Positions 1 through 12,166 of a stretch of 64,000 bases of DNA are shown one piece after another (the first letter of the stretch is position 1; every line of letters starts with the position of its first letter). The stretch spans positions 3,750,979-3,814,978 of the forward strand of contig NC_087383.1 in the NCBI RefSeq assembly GCF_963675165.1, in the 5' to 3' direction. The position numbers were made by a program, and so were the translations under genes. Below the pieces are notes generated by a model, which did not search any database, had not been told where the DNA came from, and was given only the letters and a program-made list of their open reading frames with translations. This stretch comes from Halichondria panicea. Taxonomy: Eukaryota; Porifera; Demospongiae; Suberitida; Halichondriidae.

Positions 1-357
1 TTTTAAATTAATATCATCAATAGCTATCTCAGCAGTGGAGTCTCTGTGCGACTACAAGCTTGTTTAGCACCACATCTAGCATGGATACGAATTGACTGTT
101 AATTATTTTATAACATTTACGTCATGTTTTACAATACCGTTCTGAGGTTTCTTGGTGATAAAGTGCTGTGCACAAAGATTTGAACTTTGTGGTCACTGTG
201 TTGTGTAGGAATAATTGTACTTGTACACTTATATAGGAAATATGTTTATTAACATGTGAACCTAACCATTTATTGCATTAACTGTGTTAGCTTGGAACAC
301 AGTCGGAATGTTGCTACAATAACCTACATGTGCGTGTAAGAGTGAATGTGTGCGTGG

Positions 358-900
358 TCACGTAGCTGCTTTCAATCCTACCAATTTGAACACTAAGAGA
401 AGGGTGCATTCATTGTAGTCTTTCATTAGCTGTGGGTTCACGGGATCCTGTGTGGGAGTGTACTGACCTTTCTGGCAGATCCTGATGATACCCTCTTTGT
501 TCTGGGAGAACTCTGGACTAGTGGATGTTTGTCAGCATGAATTGGTGCCAAATGTACATGTAGACAGAGGCTCGTGGTGTATCTGTTGCTGCTCTTGAAC
601 AGTTAGGTGGAATGTGTATTGGGTATTATAGCATTTATGTAATCCTTCTCCCTGTGACATGCCGGGTACATGTAGTTCTCTACTGTGTTGTTCCCTAAAT
701 CTATACTACACATGGTACATGTACCTTGTGTGGAATTAATTACACAATTACACCCTCCCTGACTCTCTTGTATATATAGTACAGGTTTATATGGTGGTGT
801 GTTTATCATCACCACTTAAGCAGTTTCCTGTTACTGTTCTCTTGATTGTCTCTACTAGTCTGTTAGTAGTGTCTGCTGGTCCATAGTCTCCCAAAGGCCT
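358..900 (-). other. Possible exons of an unidentified minus-strand gene
   Basis: On the minus strand two short stretches read like protein. One, about 900 down to 825, gives a peptide containing RPLGDYGPADTTNRLVETIK and stops at a possible donor (ACA|GTAACA). The other, about 512 down to 358, follows a possible acceptor (GTCCAG) and gives a peptide containing NKEGIIRICQKGQYTPTQDP, ending at a TGA. An internal AAG|GTCAGT could also be a donor, and other frames of the second stretch are open too, so neither the exon ends nor the frame is settled. I do not recognise the product. The amino-acid composition looks coding but the evidence is weak. Confidence 0.25.
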
Positions 901-958
901 CTCAATGGAACCCTTCAATTGTTAACCCATGTGGGAAGACTGGCTGTGTTATAGTAGT

Positions 959-1005
959 CTGTCTGTCTGTCTGTCGGCTGTCTGTCTGTCTGTCTGTCTG
1001 AGTCT
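959..1005. repeat. GTCT tetranucleotide microsatellite
   Basis: About ten GTCT/CTGT units interrupted once by a CGG triplet. A simple-sequence repeat, likely polymorphic in length. Confidence 0.9.
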
Positions 1006-1437
1006 GCCCAAGTGCTGCATAGGCATTAGCTTTAGATTTCCACATAAAAGCTGTGCTGTCCAATAAAAGCACTAACAAACACTGGACTTACAGCTACCTA
1101 CCTACCTACATGTATGCGCTAGGCACTTTTTTTCACATTTTCATGCGAATACTCCAGACTTCTTACTGAGTCTATTGTGACCGTAGTCCCATTGCATGAC
1201 CTACCACCGCAATAATACCGTTCTCAGAGCCTTGATTGCCACCGCTTTGGTTGAAGTTCACTAAATTCTATAAATCTTGTACTGCAATTACAACTATAGT
1301 CTACAAACACGCTTCTAGCGGAGGGTTTAACACTGCACATGTAGTTTTCTAGTACATTTTAATATAACCCCATTGAACCCACTAGGACCTGTTGTACATG
1401 TATGATAAGCAGGTATACATGTACATACGTTTTAGTA

Positions 1438-1604
1438 CCGTATAGCGCCAAATTTCCCCTTTTCGCAGGCTACTTAACATTTCAAGGATTTTGTTTTCAA
1501 GGATAGTCCCCTGTACACTACCGGAAGTATACAGTGATCAATTCTAATTTGAGGTGCATAATTTCAAGGTTCAAGTCAGCTCGTGAAAATTTAGCGCTAT
1601 ATGG
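1438..1604. mobile_element. MITE with CCGTATAGCG terminal inverted repeats
   Basis: The left end reads CCGTATAGCGCCAAATTT and the right end is its diverged complement, AAATTTAGCGCTATATGG. It has no coding capacity. The ends match the better-preserved element at 27272-27465, so this is a diverged member of the same non-autonomous DNA transposon family. Confidence 0.6.
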
Positions 1605-2749
1605 TGTTTTGGGTAGAGCATTTTGGGTGTAATAACTGTGGCCTGGGGCCTGGAGTGTGTTAGAGTGCATGTACATGTTACATTAAGCCTCTCTGCCAAT
1701 AAAACTGGCAGTCAGTGTGTTACAAAGCATGAGATGTCCAACATTGGTGCTGGTGCAATAGGAGGTTGTTTGGGTAGCACAGTAACTATTGTATGGTGGT
1801 TGGTGGCGTTGGTGGTTGGTGGTCTTATTCCTAATCTGACCACTGTCTTAGGATGTGACTGGGTTCACTACTTATCTGAATGGTTCAGGTGTGATTCTGA
1901 CCACATGTTTTCAGAGCTACTGTGTGTTGTCTCTCACCTGATTCCCTTGAGAGTTTTAGGCATTTTGGTTGATTGATTGTATGCCTGCATGTACCCACTC
2001 TATTGTACACACTGCAATAATTATATATTATTTAATAATTATTAAAAAGCACATGATAGTCATGTATCCATGATGTGTAGGTTTGAGCCACCCTTAGTGC
2101 AGTCTTCCTTAATTAATCTGGTGAATGTCAATCGCTGTATTTCATGCCTTTTGTCTCTCCTCCCTAGCAATTGTAGTGTCGTATTCCACACAAAAGTTAG
2201 ACCCCATCAGAGTTTAATGTCCAACCATAAGCAGCTCATTCAGTCATAACATTGGTTGAAATGTCAGCCATGTGTGAATGTACTAGACATACATGGCAGA
2301 CACGCTACCTTTTCTTAACGATCTAGAAAATTGGTGTTAAATAAAAGTGTGTAGGTTGGCCTGAACCTTTCCTGTGGGTGGAAACGTGTTTTGTAAGTGG
2401 GTAATACATATAATTATTATACATTATACATGTAATCATGGCGATCTCTTTTGTAGCTATGCAACTTTAATGTAACTAAGGATTTGTCAGCCTAAAGTTG
2501 CTATGACTATCGCAACTATCTGTGCAATGTTGATCTGTTGAAAGTGTCATGGAACCCGTGTTCAGGTGCAGATACATGACTTGGACATGTATGCTAGCGT
2601 ACCTATTAATGTGTAGGGTATACTATTTACAGACACTATTCATAAGAAAGAGACAAAGTAACAGTAACCCGTTAATTTTTGTAGTCTATATATTTCTAGT
2701 TACATTACATGTACATGTAGTAGCAAGAGTGCACTGGTAGTACTGTTAA

Positions 2750-3160
2750 CAGTAGACCCTCGCTAATCAGGACCCCTTTAGTCCGAAACCTCGCAAATCC
2801 GGATAAAATGGCAAAATTAAAAAGAGGAGGGGCTGTTAGTAGAATATGCACACTCTAACTTACCTTGCTGAATCAACAATAATTTTATATAACGTGCTCA
2901 ATACCTCGCCCAAAACAATGGGCACTGCAAAGAAAACAAAGAGAGCTCACACGACTTAGAAATGAAGTTGAGATAAAAGGCTATTATAGCTGTTATATAG
3001 CAGCTTCCCTTCACTCATAATACATGTACCAAGTGTCTTCGTATAGTGATATTTATAATCACTTAATGACATCCGTTAATCCGGAAATTTCATGTATTCG
3101 GATGAGGTACGTCTGGTCCCACTCTATTCGAACTCTATTCGAATTAGCGAGGTTTTACTG
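2750..3160. mobile_element. pogo/Tigger-like MITE
   Basis: The left end CAGTAGACCCTCGCTAATC and the right end GAATTAGCGAGGTTTTACTG are inverted repeats of each other with a few mismatches, and TA follows the right end. Ends starting CAGT and TA targets are typical of the pogo/Tigger branch of Tc1/mariner elements. The 411-bp interior has no transposase frame, so this is a non-autonomous copy related to 35533-35831. Confidence 0.6.
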
Positions 3161-3791
3161 TAGCTAGTACAGACAAATACTACACATGGAATCTGGTTAG
3201 TACATTAACGAAATTGACAATTATGCTGTGGGATACATGTAATTTCCTTGGCAGTGTATACTAACTAGTAATTTAATGATGGTTGACCTTTCGGTTGTGT
3301 TTACACCTGATTTGGTTGTCATCATCTGATAGCACCAAAGCTGACCTTTCCTTGGCCTGTAGTGTCCATGGTAACACTCTGTTCCTGTCATTGTATAGAC
3401 CAGCTATTGTTCTATTAATTAATCAGCTTAGTAGCTATGAATTTTTATCATTCACTCACTTTCGTTTGCTCTGATACTCAAACTGTCTGTCTTCCTTCTT
3501 AATTAGTCTAGCTGGGTAATTGTACAATACTGATACATACATAGTGGAACCATGAGACATTATTGTCAGTTTCAGACATGGTGAATTTACTCTACACACT
3601 GTAGGTACGCAGTGTTATACATGTAGAGATGTCTAAATGTCATACCTGTGGTGTTACTGTTGCTCTACACCAGCTTTAATTGTATCTGTAGCTTAAGAGT
3701 GAGTAATGTAGCTCTAATATTGGTTAGGAACGTGATTTGTGTGTTGTTTTTTAACTACCCTCTCCACACACACACACACACACACACACAG

Positions 3792-3854
3792 GATTGCAAT
3801 TTAGAAGAGGACAATTGTTTCTGCACAATCAACCTGGGATCTTCCATTTATAGG
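3792..3854 (+). other. Candidate upstream coding exon of PDE8
   Basis: After a CA-repeat ending in CAG, 63 nt read as 21 codons (DCNLEEDN...NLGSSIYR) and stop at a good donor, AGG|GTATGT. Both ends are phase 0, and so is the start of the first certain PDE8 exon at 5414, so the join would be in frame. The peptide has no strong family match. The initiating exon is still not located. Confidence 0.35.
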
Positions 3855-3906
3855 GTATGTACATGTAGTACATGTGTACATGTGCTGCTGGGTTCCATGT
3901 TCAGTG

Positions 3907-4363
3907 ACTACTATAACACAAGACTACATCATGTTTGCATGCTAGGAATCTGACCTGGGCCTCGGACAGTGTTGGGTGCATGTTTATCCGTGGTCTGCTG
4001 TATCGTGTTAATGTCCTACATGTATATGTAAGGTCATACTACAACACAAGACTACATCATGTTTGCATGCTAGGAGTCTGGCCTGGTATGGACCCATTTT
4101 AACAGGGTCACTTTGAATAGTGTTGGGTGCATGTTGATCTCATTATTCCGTGGTCTGCTGTATCGTGTTAATATCCTATACTATGTAAGGTCATACTATA
4201 ACACAAGACTACATCATGTTTGCATGCTAGGAATCTGGCCTCGGTATTGACCCTTTTACCAGGGTTGCTTTGAACAGTTGGGACAGTTGTTTATCTCGTT
4301 ATTCCGTGGTTTGTTGTATCGTGTTAATCTCCTAATAATGAGCTACAATGTAGGTCATACACT
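3907..4363. repeat. Tandem repeat, three units of about 130-165 bp
   Basis: Three successive units begin near 3907, 4037 and 4197. Each carries AACACAAGACTACATCATG and TTTGCATGCTAGGA, then CCGTGGT and GCTGTATCGTGTTAAT or close variants. The units differ by small indels, so the array is not very recent. It lies upstream of PDE8, and no gene is seen in it. Confidence 0.8.
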
Positions 4364-4997
4364 ACAGTGGATTGCTGTGCACTTGCAACAGAAAATTGCC
4401 AAACAGCAAAACCACCAGATATGAATTTTATTACCAATAGTAATTCTAAGCTCAGCTTGCATTTTTATTACAATTAGCAGAATCTCATTGAACATCTGCT
4501 TATTCCTAAACATATACAGGTATGAGCAAATTGAATCTACAAGCTGGGCCCAGGGGATTAAATCCTAAAAAGGTGCTCAGTCAAACACCTCCATGCGATT
4601 ATATAGATATTCTCAGGGCACTCCTATTAGTCTCACTCATAGATACCTACAGAATGGATACTTTATGATAGCACTCTTGAAAAGCTTAAGTAGACTAGAA
4701 ATGCATGAAATACATTTCAAGAATGCTTGACTGACTATACAGTGTACAAATGTCATGCATGTAAATTACGTTCTTTGGGGGGGAGGGGGCATGCCTAGAG
4801 AGGTTCAATGAGTGTCTGCTGAAAATTGGTTACTTTCAGTTGGCTCTATGCGTTCTACCTGTAATAAAGTAGTACAGTACTCTTGGAAAAGTTCAAGTAA
4901 ACTCCAGAAAACTGATAATGATATTCATAATAATTTATCTGATTGTGGTTTTGCTGTTTGGCAATTCTCTGTTGCAAGTGCACTGCAATCCACTGTA
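4364..4997. repeat. Long inverted repeat, arms of about 52 bp
   Basis: The arm at 4364-4415 (ACAGTGGATTGCTGTGCACT...) is the near-perfect complement of 4945-4997. Further inside, 4670-4715 and 4870-4912 are also related, so the whole 630-bp unit could fold on itself. It looks like a foldback or MITE-like element with no coding content. Confidence 0.65.
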
Positions 4998-5413
4998 ACA
5001 CTAAGTGAGCATTTTTACATCTTACATGTGTGTGTCTATGAATATGATACACATTCCATTTGTGGACCTAGTTGTTTTTGATGTGGTTAGAGGTCCAGCA
5101 TGTGTACATCTGCTACTGGGTCTGGCCTCTCATGTGGTTGCGTATTTAATGGCTTTGGGTTAAACCTTCCCATGACTGCCACCCCATTACTAATTAGTTC
5201 ACCTTCGTTAAACTGCTGTGTGCATTAAGAATATTACATAACGTACCAGGTCAGCTTCTACATGTATAACAAGTCAACCCACCACTGTCTCGTCTTGCTA
5301 CACACACCCATAAAGTTGTCTATATTCCAAGGATAATTCTGCATCGTACATGTATTGCATTACATTAGCATCCACATGCATACATGTACCACACACATAA
5401 CACACACACACAG

Positions 5414-8400
5414 GTAATCTTGTACTTCAGTGAGGGCAACCCTCTGGGTCCTCTTCTTCAGAAGAGAGTACGAGACATAGACTACACCGTCTCGCTGTTC
5501 CACTCTCAAGAGAGGGTTGTCGAGGAGTGTCTACTCTCACGACACCCTGCCCTTATTGTCATGGATACCGAGCACAAGCCAATCGGTGGGCTCGGATCTG
5601 TTGAACAACTCTCGAGGTAGCATTGCGCACACGTAACATCATGCCTGCATTGTGGTGTACCCATTATGTGTGTGTGTGTGTGTTGTTTCAATGGATTGTT
5701 GTAACTGGTTTGTTATACCTGAAAGTATACGTTACATAAACTCATTATGAATAGGCATGTTTTCAATTGGTGCTTTTTCTATGCTTCAGGACCATTCATT
5801 CTAACAAGCTCCATCACACGGTCAAACTTCTTCCAGTGGTCAAGAGCTACTCTGCCATTCTGAGCACTGGCATACCTTCGGGAGTGTCCAGAGTAAGTCA
5901 CGACATGTAATGCTTGCATGATGCAGCACTAGAGTATATTGATTCGTTTGGTCTGATCAATGCGGACAGGGATTGTTCAGTATTGAATGGTGACTCATGT
6001 ACGAGTAATAATTGCTTGCTTTTAGACTCAGGTACTTTATGTGTTAGCTTCTCTAATAATTATAGGGTGGTATGGTACATGTATTTCCATTATTTTAGCT
6101 TCTAATGACATTGTGTTGTGTGATGGATTAAAAATTGGTGCCCAATTTCTTTTGCAATGTGAGAAGTGTGTGTAATTATACTCCCTCTTGTACGTGAGTA
6201 TTGTTTGCACTCACTATTGGTGTTATGTCTGCAATCAACAGAGGTCAAATATCTGTTTTGAATACTCCAACACGAAGTGCACACGTTCGTGACTAACTAT
6301 TTTGATTTTTAACGACCTTCTTATGCATGTACTACATGTATGTATAGTTTATATTTATAACGGTCTTCTGTTGTCAAAGCAAGGTTATTTTTAAGTTTTA
6401 GACTCTTTTTTCTTATACTACAGTAACTATATGAGTATGCTGTGTAGCTACAGTGCATTGTTAGTGTCAACAGTATGTTTCTCCTTATGTAGCTTATGTA
6501 GCAATCTTCACATACGCACCATGTGCATACATGCAGTGTTTGATTGTGTGATTACAATGAGTGATGTTTTGTACAGGTGCTGTCGGAGGAAGATTGCCGT
6601 GGTGACCAGTTTCTACTGGCTCTCAAGTTATGGGAGAAGAATGAAGCATTGCAGCAGAAAAAATTATTGTGAGCATTTTTAAGTGGGAGCTACATGTACA
6701 TGCATTGATTTTTATTATGAAAGCCCTTCCTTCCTATTTGAAGTAATTATCGTATATAGCAGGTGATTTAATTTTCATAGGGTCATGTACTGATCATTAC
6801 CAGCTATCCAAGTTAATTTGTATATTATGTGCATTGTACATGTAGGTATAGAAGAATGTACTGTGCATTGACTGATCTTTCTTTCTCTTCCAGGTTAGGG
6901 AATGTGCTATTTGAGGCAGTGGAACAGAGCAGTGACGCTATCCAGATCACTGGACCTGACAGCTGCATCATGGTGAGTCTCAATGACTGCAATATAGAGA
7001 GAAATTCAAGCGAGGGCTTATGTTGTTTTATTTTATGACTGTTTACATGCACCTCTTTGCAGTTTGTCAATCGGGCGTTTGCCGACATCAGCGGCTATTC
7101 CAGAGAAGAGGTGGTAGGCAAACCAGCCATGGACATACTGAGAACAATTGACTCAAAATCTGTGAGTTTTTTATTGTTACAAGTACATGTAGCTATAATA
7201 ATGAAAGCACCGCAGGTGCTGATGCCTCGATGGAGATGCCAAAGCTACATAACATAAAGCTACTAATAGCTGATGAACATTTTTGCAATAATTATTTTGC
7301 TGCATGCAAACTCAAAGAATGGGTAATGATCGACCATGATTGTTGTTAAAAACGATCGATGCCAAAAGTTCAATTCTAAAATTAATGGCTGCCATCAGCA
7401 GAGCCTTGCAGCTCTCATCCTCACTCTTGCAGCTACCAATAGCTAGCGTCCTAGTACAGAGCTAACTACTAAGTAGAGTAGTAACACTCGGTAAACAAGT
7501 TTGGCTACGTGCTCTTCTGAAAAGGCTGCAATGGCATTCCAAGTAAGCAAAACTAGGCATAACTCGAGAACGAAGCATTATTTTGCAAATCCACGAATTA
7601 AAATCCAAGTAAACATGACTAGAAGCCTATAGAAACTCTTACTTGCACTTGATTCATCCTTGAGCAGCTGTAGCGGTCTACACACACACACAGACACACA
7701 AACACACTACCGTATACCTCGCTTGCGCATGCGCACCGAGGCATAAATATATGTACGTGTTTGCTTATACATACTAGGTTCATTGCTTTTCTTTGAATCA
7801 TATGATTTGAACTCTTTGACCTGCATAATAATATTCTACACAATAGCAACCTACGCATAAAGGCTCCCCTTTATGCGTAGGTCACCTCAATTATTACTAC
7901 ATGCAGTCATACATTCTCCCCACTCACAGGATAATGGCCCCAAGTTGGCGGTGAGTCAAAACCAGAGCTGGGACGGAGTGTGTTTGGGCAGAAGAAAGTC
8001 TGGCTCAATTCTCCGACAGCACATTAAGCTCATACCAGTCAAGACCAATGAAGGGTGAGCAATAGGGTCATCGGCTAGGTGTATGCACATAATTATAATG
8101 TATGTGAATGCAGGTATGTGTACATGTAGATTTTATGGAAGTATGGAATGGTGTTTAGAATATATTTCACTGTACTGGGTAGGCTCTTTACAACCTGGCA
8201 TTACATTTTTAGCTGGGAACTGGTGTACTATCGTCTGCTGTAGGTGTAATGTTAACAAAGTAGCGAGTGGAGATTTAATGTTGATGATTTTTCCAGTATA
8301 CATGTACTGCAGTACAGTAAATGTACCTTTTCACCCAGTACACGTTCCCACAGTAGAATGTTTTTTTTGCTTAGTTGCATACTATTCAGCTCTGATTGCC

Positions 8401-11400
8401 CCACCCCTCCCCCACATACACACAGGCGTGCCAGTTTCCACATCACCATTCAGAGACTGCTCTCTTATCACGACTCTGACCACTCCAGAATAACCAGCCC
8501 AAGAACCATGCGTACGCTATGCTTGGTTTATCAGTGTAGTGCTATACAGTAGCTATAGTGCTAGTATTTTGGTAAAGGATCACTGTAACATGTACGTCTG
8601 TATGTGTTTGTGTTTTTCAGATGGTGACCGCCTCCATGCATTCAGCACTCGCCAAGCCTCCCTCGGCTCCATTCCCAATTTGGGGTCAAGACTGGAGATA
8701 CCCATCACTAAGGTGTGTTCTGTAGACCTGTATAGAGTACATGTATGTGAAAGGGAGTGTGTTTTGCGCAGTATGGGAATGTGTTGGTTTATTGTTTAGA
8801 TGTGCAAATGATGAAAATTGTAAATTAATATTTCATTGAATTTGTCCTCTGTAGGCTGTTCAGGTGCTGTCCATAGCTAGGGACAACACTAGCACTCCAG
8901 TTTATGTCAAAGAAGCCTTGGAACAAGCCATGGTGAGACTCAAATACCGTGCAAAGTAATTTTCTGTTTTGTTACATTGAGGCTTTCACTAATGAACATT
9001 GTCCCCCTACCATTCTGTAGGAGATCTTGTGCAGTGCTGAGTTGTTTTCACCAGTGTCTGGGGGCAGGGGCAACTCTCAGAAGGACATAGTCGCTGGACT
9101 GCTAGTAAGTCACTTACATGTACTTCATGATTGAGCTACCTTAGAGCTACGTACTTCTTTGTGGTCACTTTGTGTCCTCTCTTCTCCATACACGTAGAGT
9201 GGCGGGAGATTCCCTGGGACTGGAAACGACATTACAAGAGGTAGCGAGAACATGTGCTCTCTAATTTCTATAAAATCCTTGTGATTTGAATTGCACATGG
9301 CACAGAGGCTTTATTTACCAAATACATGAATACCTTTTCTCCTATGCAGTGGCCCACCCACACAGTCACCTGGCTAGGAACCCACCCATCACACCACCCC
9401 CTCCAGAGGTAAACAGGTTTAACGACAGTTTCATTAGTGGAGTACCTTGTCCGTCTTATCACTTAATTAAAATGTAGAAGCTGTCTTTATAACTTATTGT
9501 GTTGTTGTTTCAATGGATAGGGAAGCTTGTGTTTCAATGTATGTGTGTGTGTTTGTCTTTCACCGCACTCTCCTAAAGAGATCTCCAATATGCGTCAGAC
9601 AATATTTGAATGTATTTTCCCACCCTCTACATGTACATGTAGGTTGAAGATGCTATTCAGAATCTAGACCGCTGGGAGTTCGATATCATCAATTTGGAGA
9701 AGCTCTCCTCAAATGAGTGAGTGCATGTGGTAATAAGTAAGTAGGTGATATGTTTTGTTCCGGTTTTCTTAACCAATTTCAATTAAAATGTTGCATATAG
9801 CACGCTTTTTCAATATAAATTGACCCAGGTATGTATTTTTTTGTCTCGTCTTTGTTGGCTTAAAGTACGTACACCTACATGTACACCTGTATAGATGTTT
9901 TTTACTTTACTAACTGTACTGCACTCTAAATGTATCCTTACTTTATTATCCCCTTCCTCCAGGCCTTTGTACTATGTTGGGATAAGGGTGTTCAAGAACT
10001 TCAACGTGTGTGAGATTCTGGAGGTGGAGGAGTCAGTGATGGCTTCTTGGCTGAAGCTCATGGAGTCCCATTATCATAGACAGAATGCCTACCACAACTC
10101 CACACATGCTGCAGACGTGCTTCAGGCTACAGCCTACTTCATCAAGATCCTACAAGACTATCTCGTCTCACAGGGGGTAGGTGCATGTACATGTAGGATT
10201 GGCTGGTGATTGATATTTTGTCTCTACCATACGATGGAAATATTCATTTTTCGGTGGTTATGTACATACTACTAGAGTACACGTAGCTTCAAATCGTCAC
10301 CAGAGTTCCTTTTCAGAACTTATCTAGCTTAGCTGAGCTTGACTCAATCTTTCTCTCCCTCCTCACATGCACTCCAGGACATGCTAGAGAGATTGGAGAT
10401 AGCTGCTCTGCTCATCACAGCAGTCATCCATGACCTGGACCACCCAGGACGCACCAACCCTCACCTCTGCAACACCAAGCACCATCTTGCCACACTATAC
10501 AATGACAGGTACAGCACATGCAGCCAGTAACGAGGAGCACTGCATGTATGTGCTGTAGGAATTAGGGTAGCCTCTGTACAGTATATGGGAGACTGTTAGT
10601 CTATATACATGTATTTATCAGGTTTGCATTCAATACAACGGTAGATAGCTTTGATGTTTGTGGAGTATGAGATTAATCACTTTGCCATTGCTTTGAAAAT
10701 TATTTCACCCCTTAGAAATAGTTTAAACCCACTTTCCACTTTTACACACAAACTGCAGCGCTGTATTAGAGAACCACCACATTGCGCTGAGCTTCAAGAT
10801 AACCGAGCAGTCCAAGGGACTCAACATCTACCAAAACCTGGACAGGTATGTATCGTCTTGTGTGTGTCAGTATACATGTCTATAGTAGCCACTGACTGTT
10901 TGATTTACCTATTCTGTGTGAAATGTTTGTGCAGTGTGACTTATCGCAATCTAAGGAGCTCAATTATTGACCTGGTTCTGGCTACGGATATGGCTAAGCA
11001 CTTTGAACACCTGGCGAAGTTCAACATGTACTCTGTAAGTATCGCAATTTAATTGTAGCAGTTTACTATATATTCAGACCCTCATCAACTATATACATGT
11101 GTACCATCAGATGACTTCACGTACATGTACTCTATTGAAAATTAATGTGTACAAATGTAGTTGCTATTTCAATGGCCGACAAAATAGTGTATAATGTGCC
11201 TCAGAATCTTTTTTAGTGATTAACAGTCACCACCCCCCCCCCCACATACACACACACAGGTGGATGGTGAGACTGGCTCATCAACGAGCCTCACGTCGAA
11301 GGACAACAGTCGTGAGAACAGAATGGCCATGAAGAGAGTCTTGGTCAAATGTGCCGATATCTCCAATCCCTGCCGACCCACTGAGCTGTGTCAGGAATGG

Positions 11401-12166
11401 GCCACTAGGATTTCAGAGGAGTACTTCAATCAGGTCAGTGATCCATAATGGTCGTTAGGGTAAACCCTGTACGTTGAGATCGAATGTACATATTGATTGA
11501 TGAGTCGCAAGGCTGTGTATGGCTATTTATGTGTCCATAACTTGAGTTAAAAAATTAAATTGTATTTAGTAGCCTGTCAGATTTAGTAGATCCAAGAACT
11601 GGGACGGCTTATCTATAGTAACATGTACACTATGTTCATAATCGTTGGTCAGTGTATTTTGCGTACTGTTGTATCAATTGAGTGTTTTCCTGTTCCTGTA
11701 TAGACTGATGAAGAGAGACGTAGGAACCTTCCCGTTGTGTTCCCTGACTTTGACAGGAAGACATGCATTTTACCAGTCACTCAGGTACACACTGGAGACA
11801 TACACTCGTGTACAATACATCAGTACCTTAGCACAGTACTCATAACACTGTACCCTACATTCACTATTGCACGTGTGCATGTATATGTATGTAAATACGT
11901 GTGCACTCACAGTAACACCCTGTGAGGCATTTCTTATCCAGACTGTGAATTCAATTTTTCTTCTGTGCAGGTTAAATTTATTGACTTTTTTATTTCTGGA
12001 CTTTTCGACGCTTGGCACAGTAAGTTTGGATAATGAATGTTCTCACTACTTCAGCATTAATGTTACTCATTCAGATTTCTGTCCCATACCGCTGGTGATG
12101 GACTACCTCAAGGCTAATTATGAATTCTGGAACAACAAGTCTCCGTCTAATGAAACGGCAGATTAG
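5414..12166 (+). CDS. PDE8: High-affinity cAMP phosphodiesterase 8 (5' end missing)
   Basis: Hydrolyses cAMP to 5'-AMP. Twenty-one exons join with consistent phase: 5414-5616, 5790-5892, 6577-6668, 6894-6972, 7063-7161, 7930-8054, 8426-8511, 8621-8712, 8855-8932, 9021-9104, 9198-9240, 9350-9408, 9643-9716, 9963-10176, 10378-10508, 10759-10845, 10935-11034, 11260-11433, 11704-11784, 11971-12019, 12075-12166, giving 714 residues to a TAG. Order: a receiver-like segment (VILYFSEGN..., 1-130), a PAS domain (about 134-250, [20 protein letters not shown]), then the catalytic HD domain. Metal ligands are visible in [27 protein letters not shown] and [11 protein letters not shown], and the purine-clamp glutamine in [12 protein letters not shown]. 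The receiver-PAS-PDE order is peculiar to PDE8. Human PDE8A has 829 residues, so roughly 80-100 N-terminal residues are missing; 3792-3854 may supply some. Introns are short apart from 7162-7929, which holds a dispersed repeat. Confidence 0.93.
7508..7746 (-). repeat. Dispersed repeat, copy 1 (inside a PDE8 intron)
   Basis: Read on the minus strand this begins TTATGCCTCGGTGCG, continues through GAGGTATACGGTA and a GT-rich tract, and contains TTCTATAGGCTT, CTTGGATTTT and AGTTATGCCTAGTTT. The same landmarks in the same order occur at 39051-39305 (+). No coding capacity and no clear terminal repeats; it could be a SINE-like or MITE family. Confidence 0.65.
7850..7881. repeat. Perfect 14-bp hairpin in a PDE8 intron
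   Basis: CCTACGCATAAAGG (7850-7863) and CCTTTATGCGTAGG (7868-7881) are exact complements separated by four bases. The hairpin lies 48 bp before the acceptor of the exon at 7930. It may be the remnant of an excised element or an RNA structure near the 3' splice site. Confidence 0.8.

Larger units (their letters stand above)
1..3791. other. Left-edge non-coding stretch rich in repeats
   Basis: Apart from the doubtful minus-strand exons near 360-900, I see no supported gene. The stretch holds a GTCT microsatellite (961-1005), two inverted-repeat elements (1438-1604 and 2750-3160) and many ACATGT palindromes. The short open frames have no codon pattern, splice context or recognisable motif. The missing first exon or exons of the PDE8 gene may lie here. 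Confidence 0.5.

Noticed and set aside
1623-1976. 117-codon plus-strand open frame
   Set aside because: Opens with TTG, composition is valine/glycine/cysteine rich without a motif or splice context, and it lies in repeat-rich DNA.
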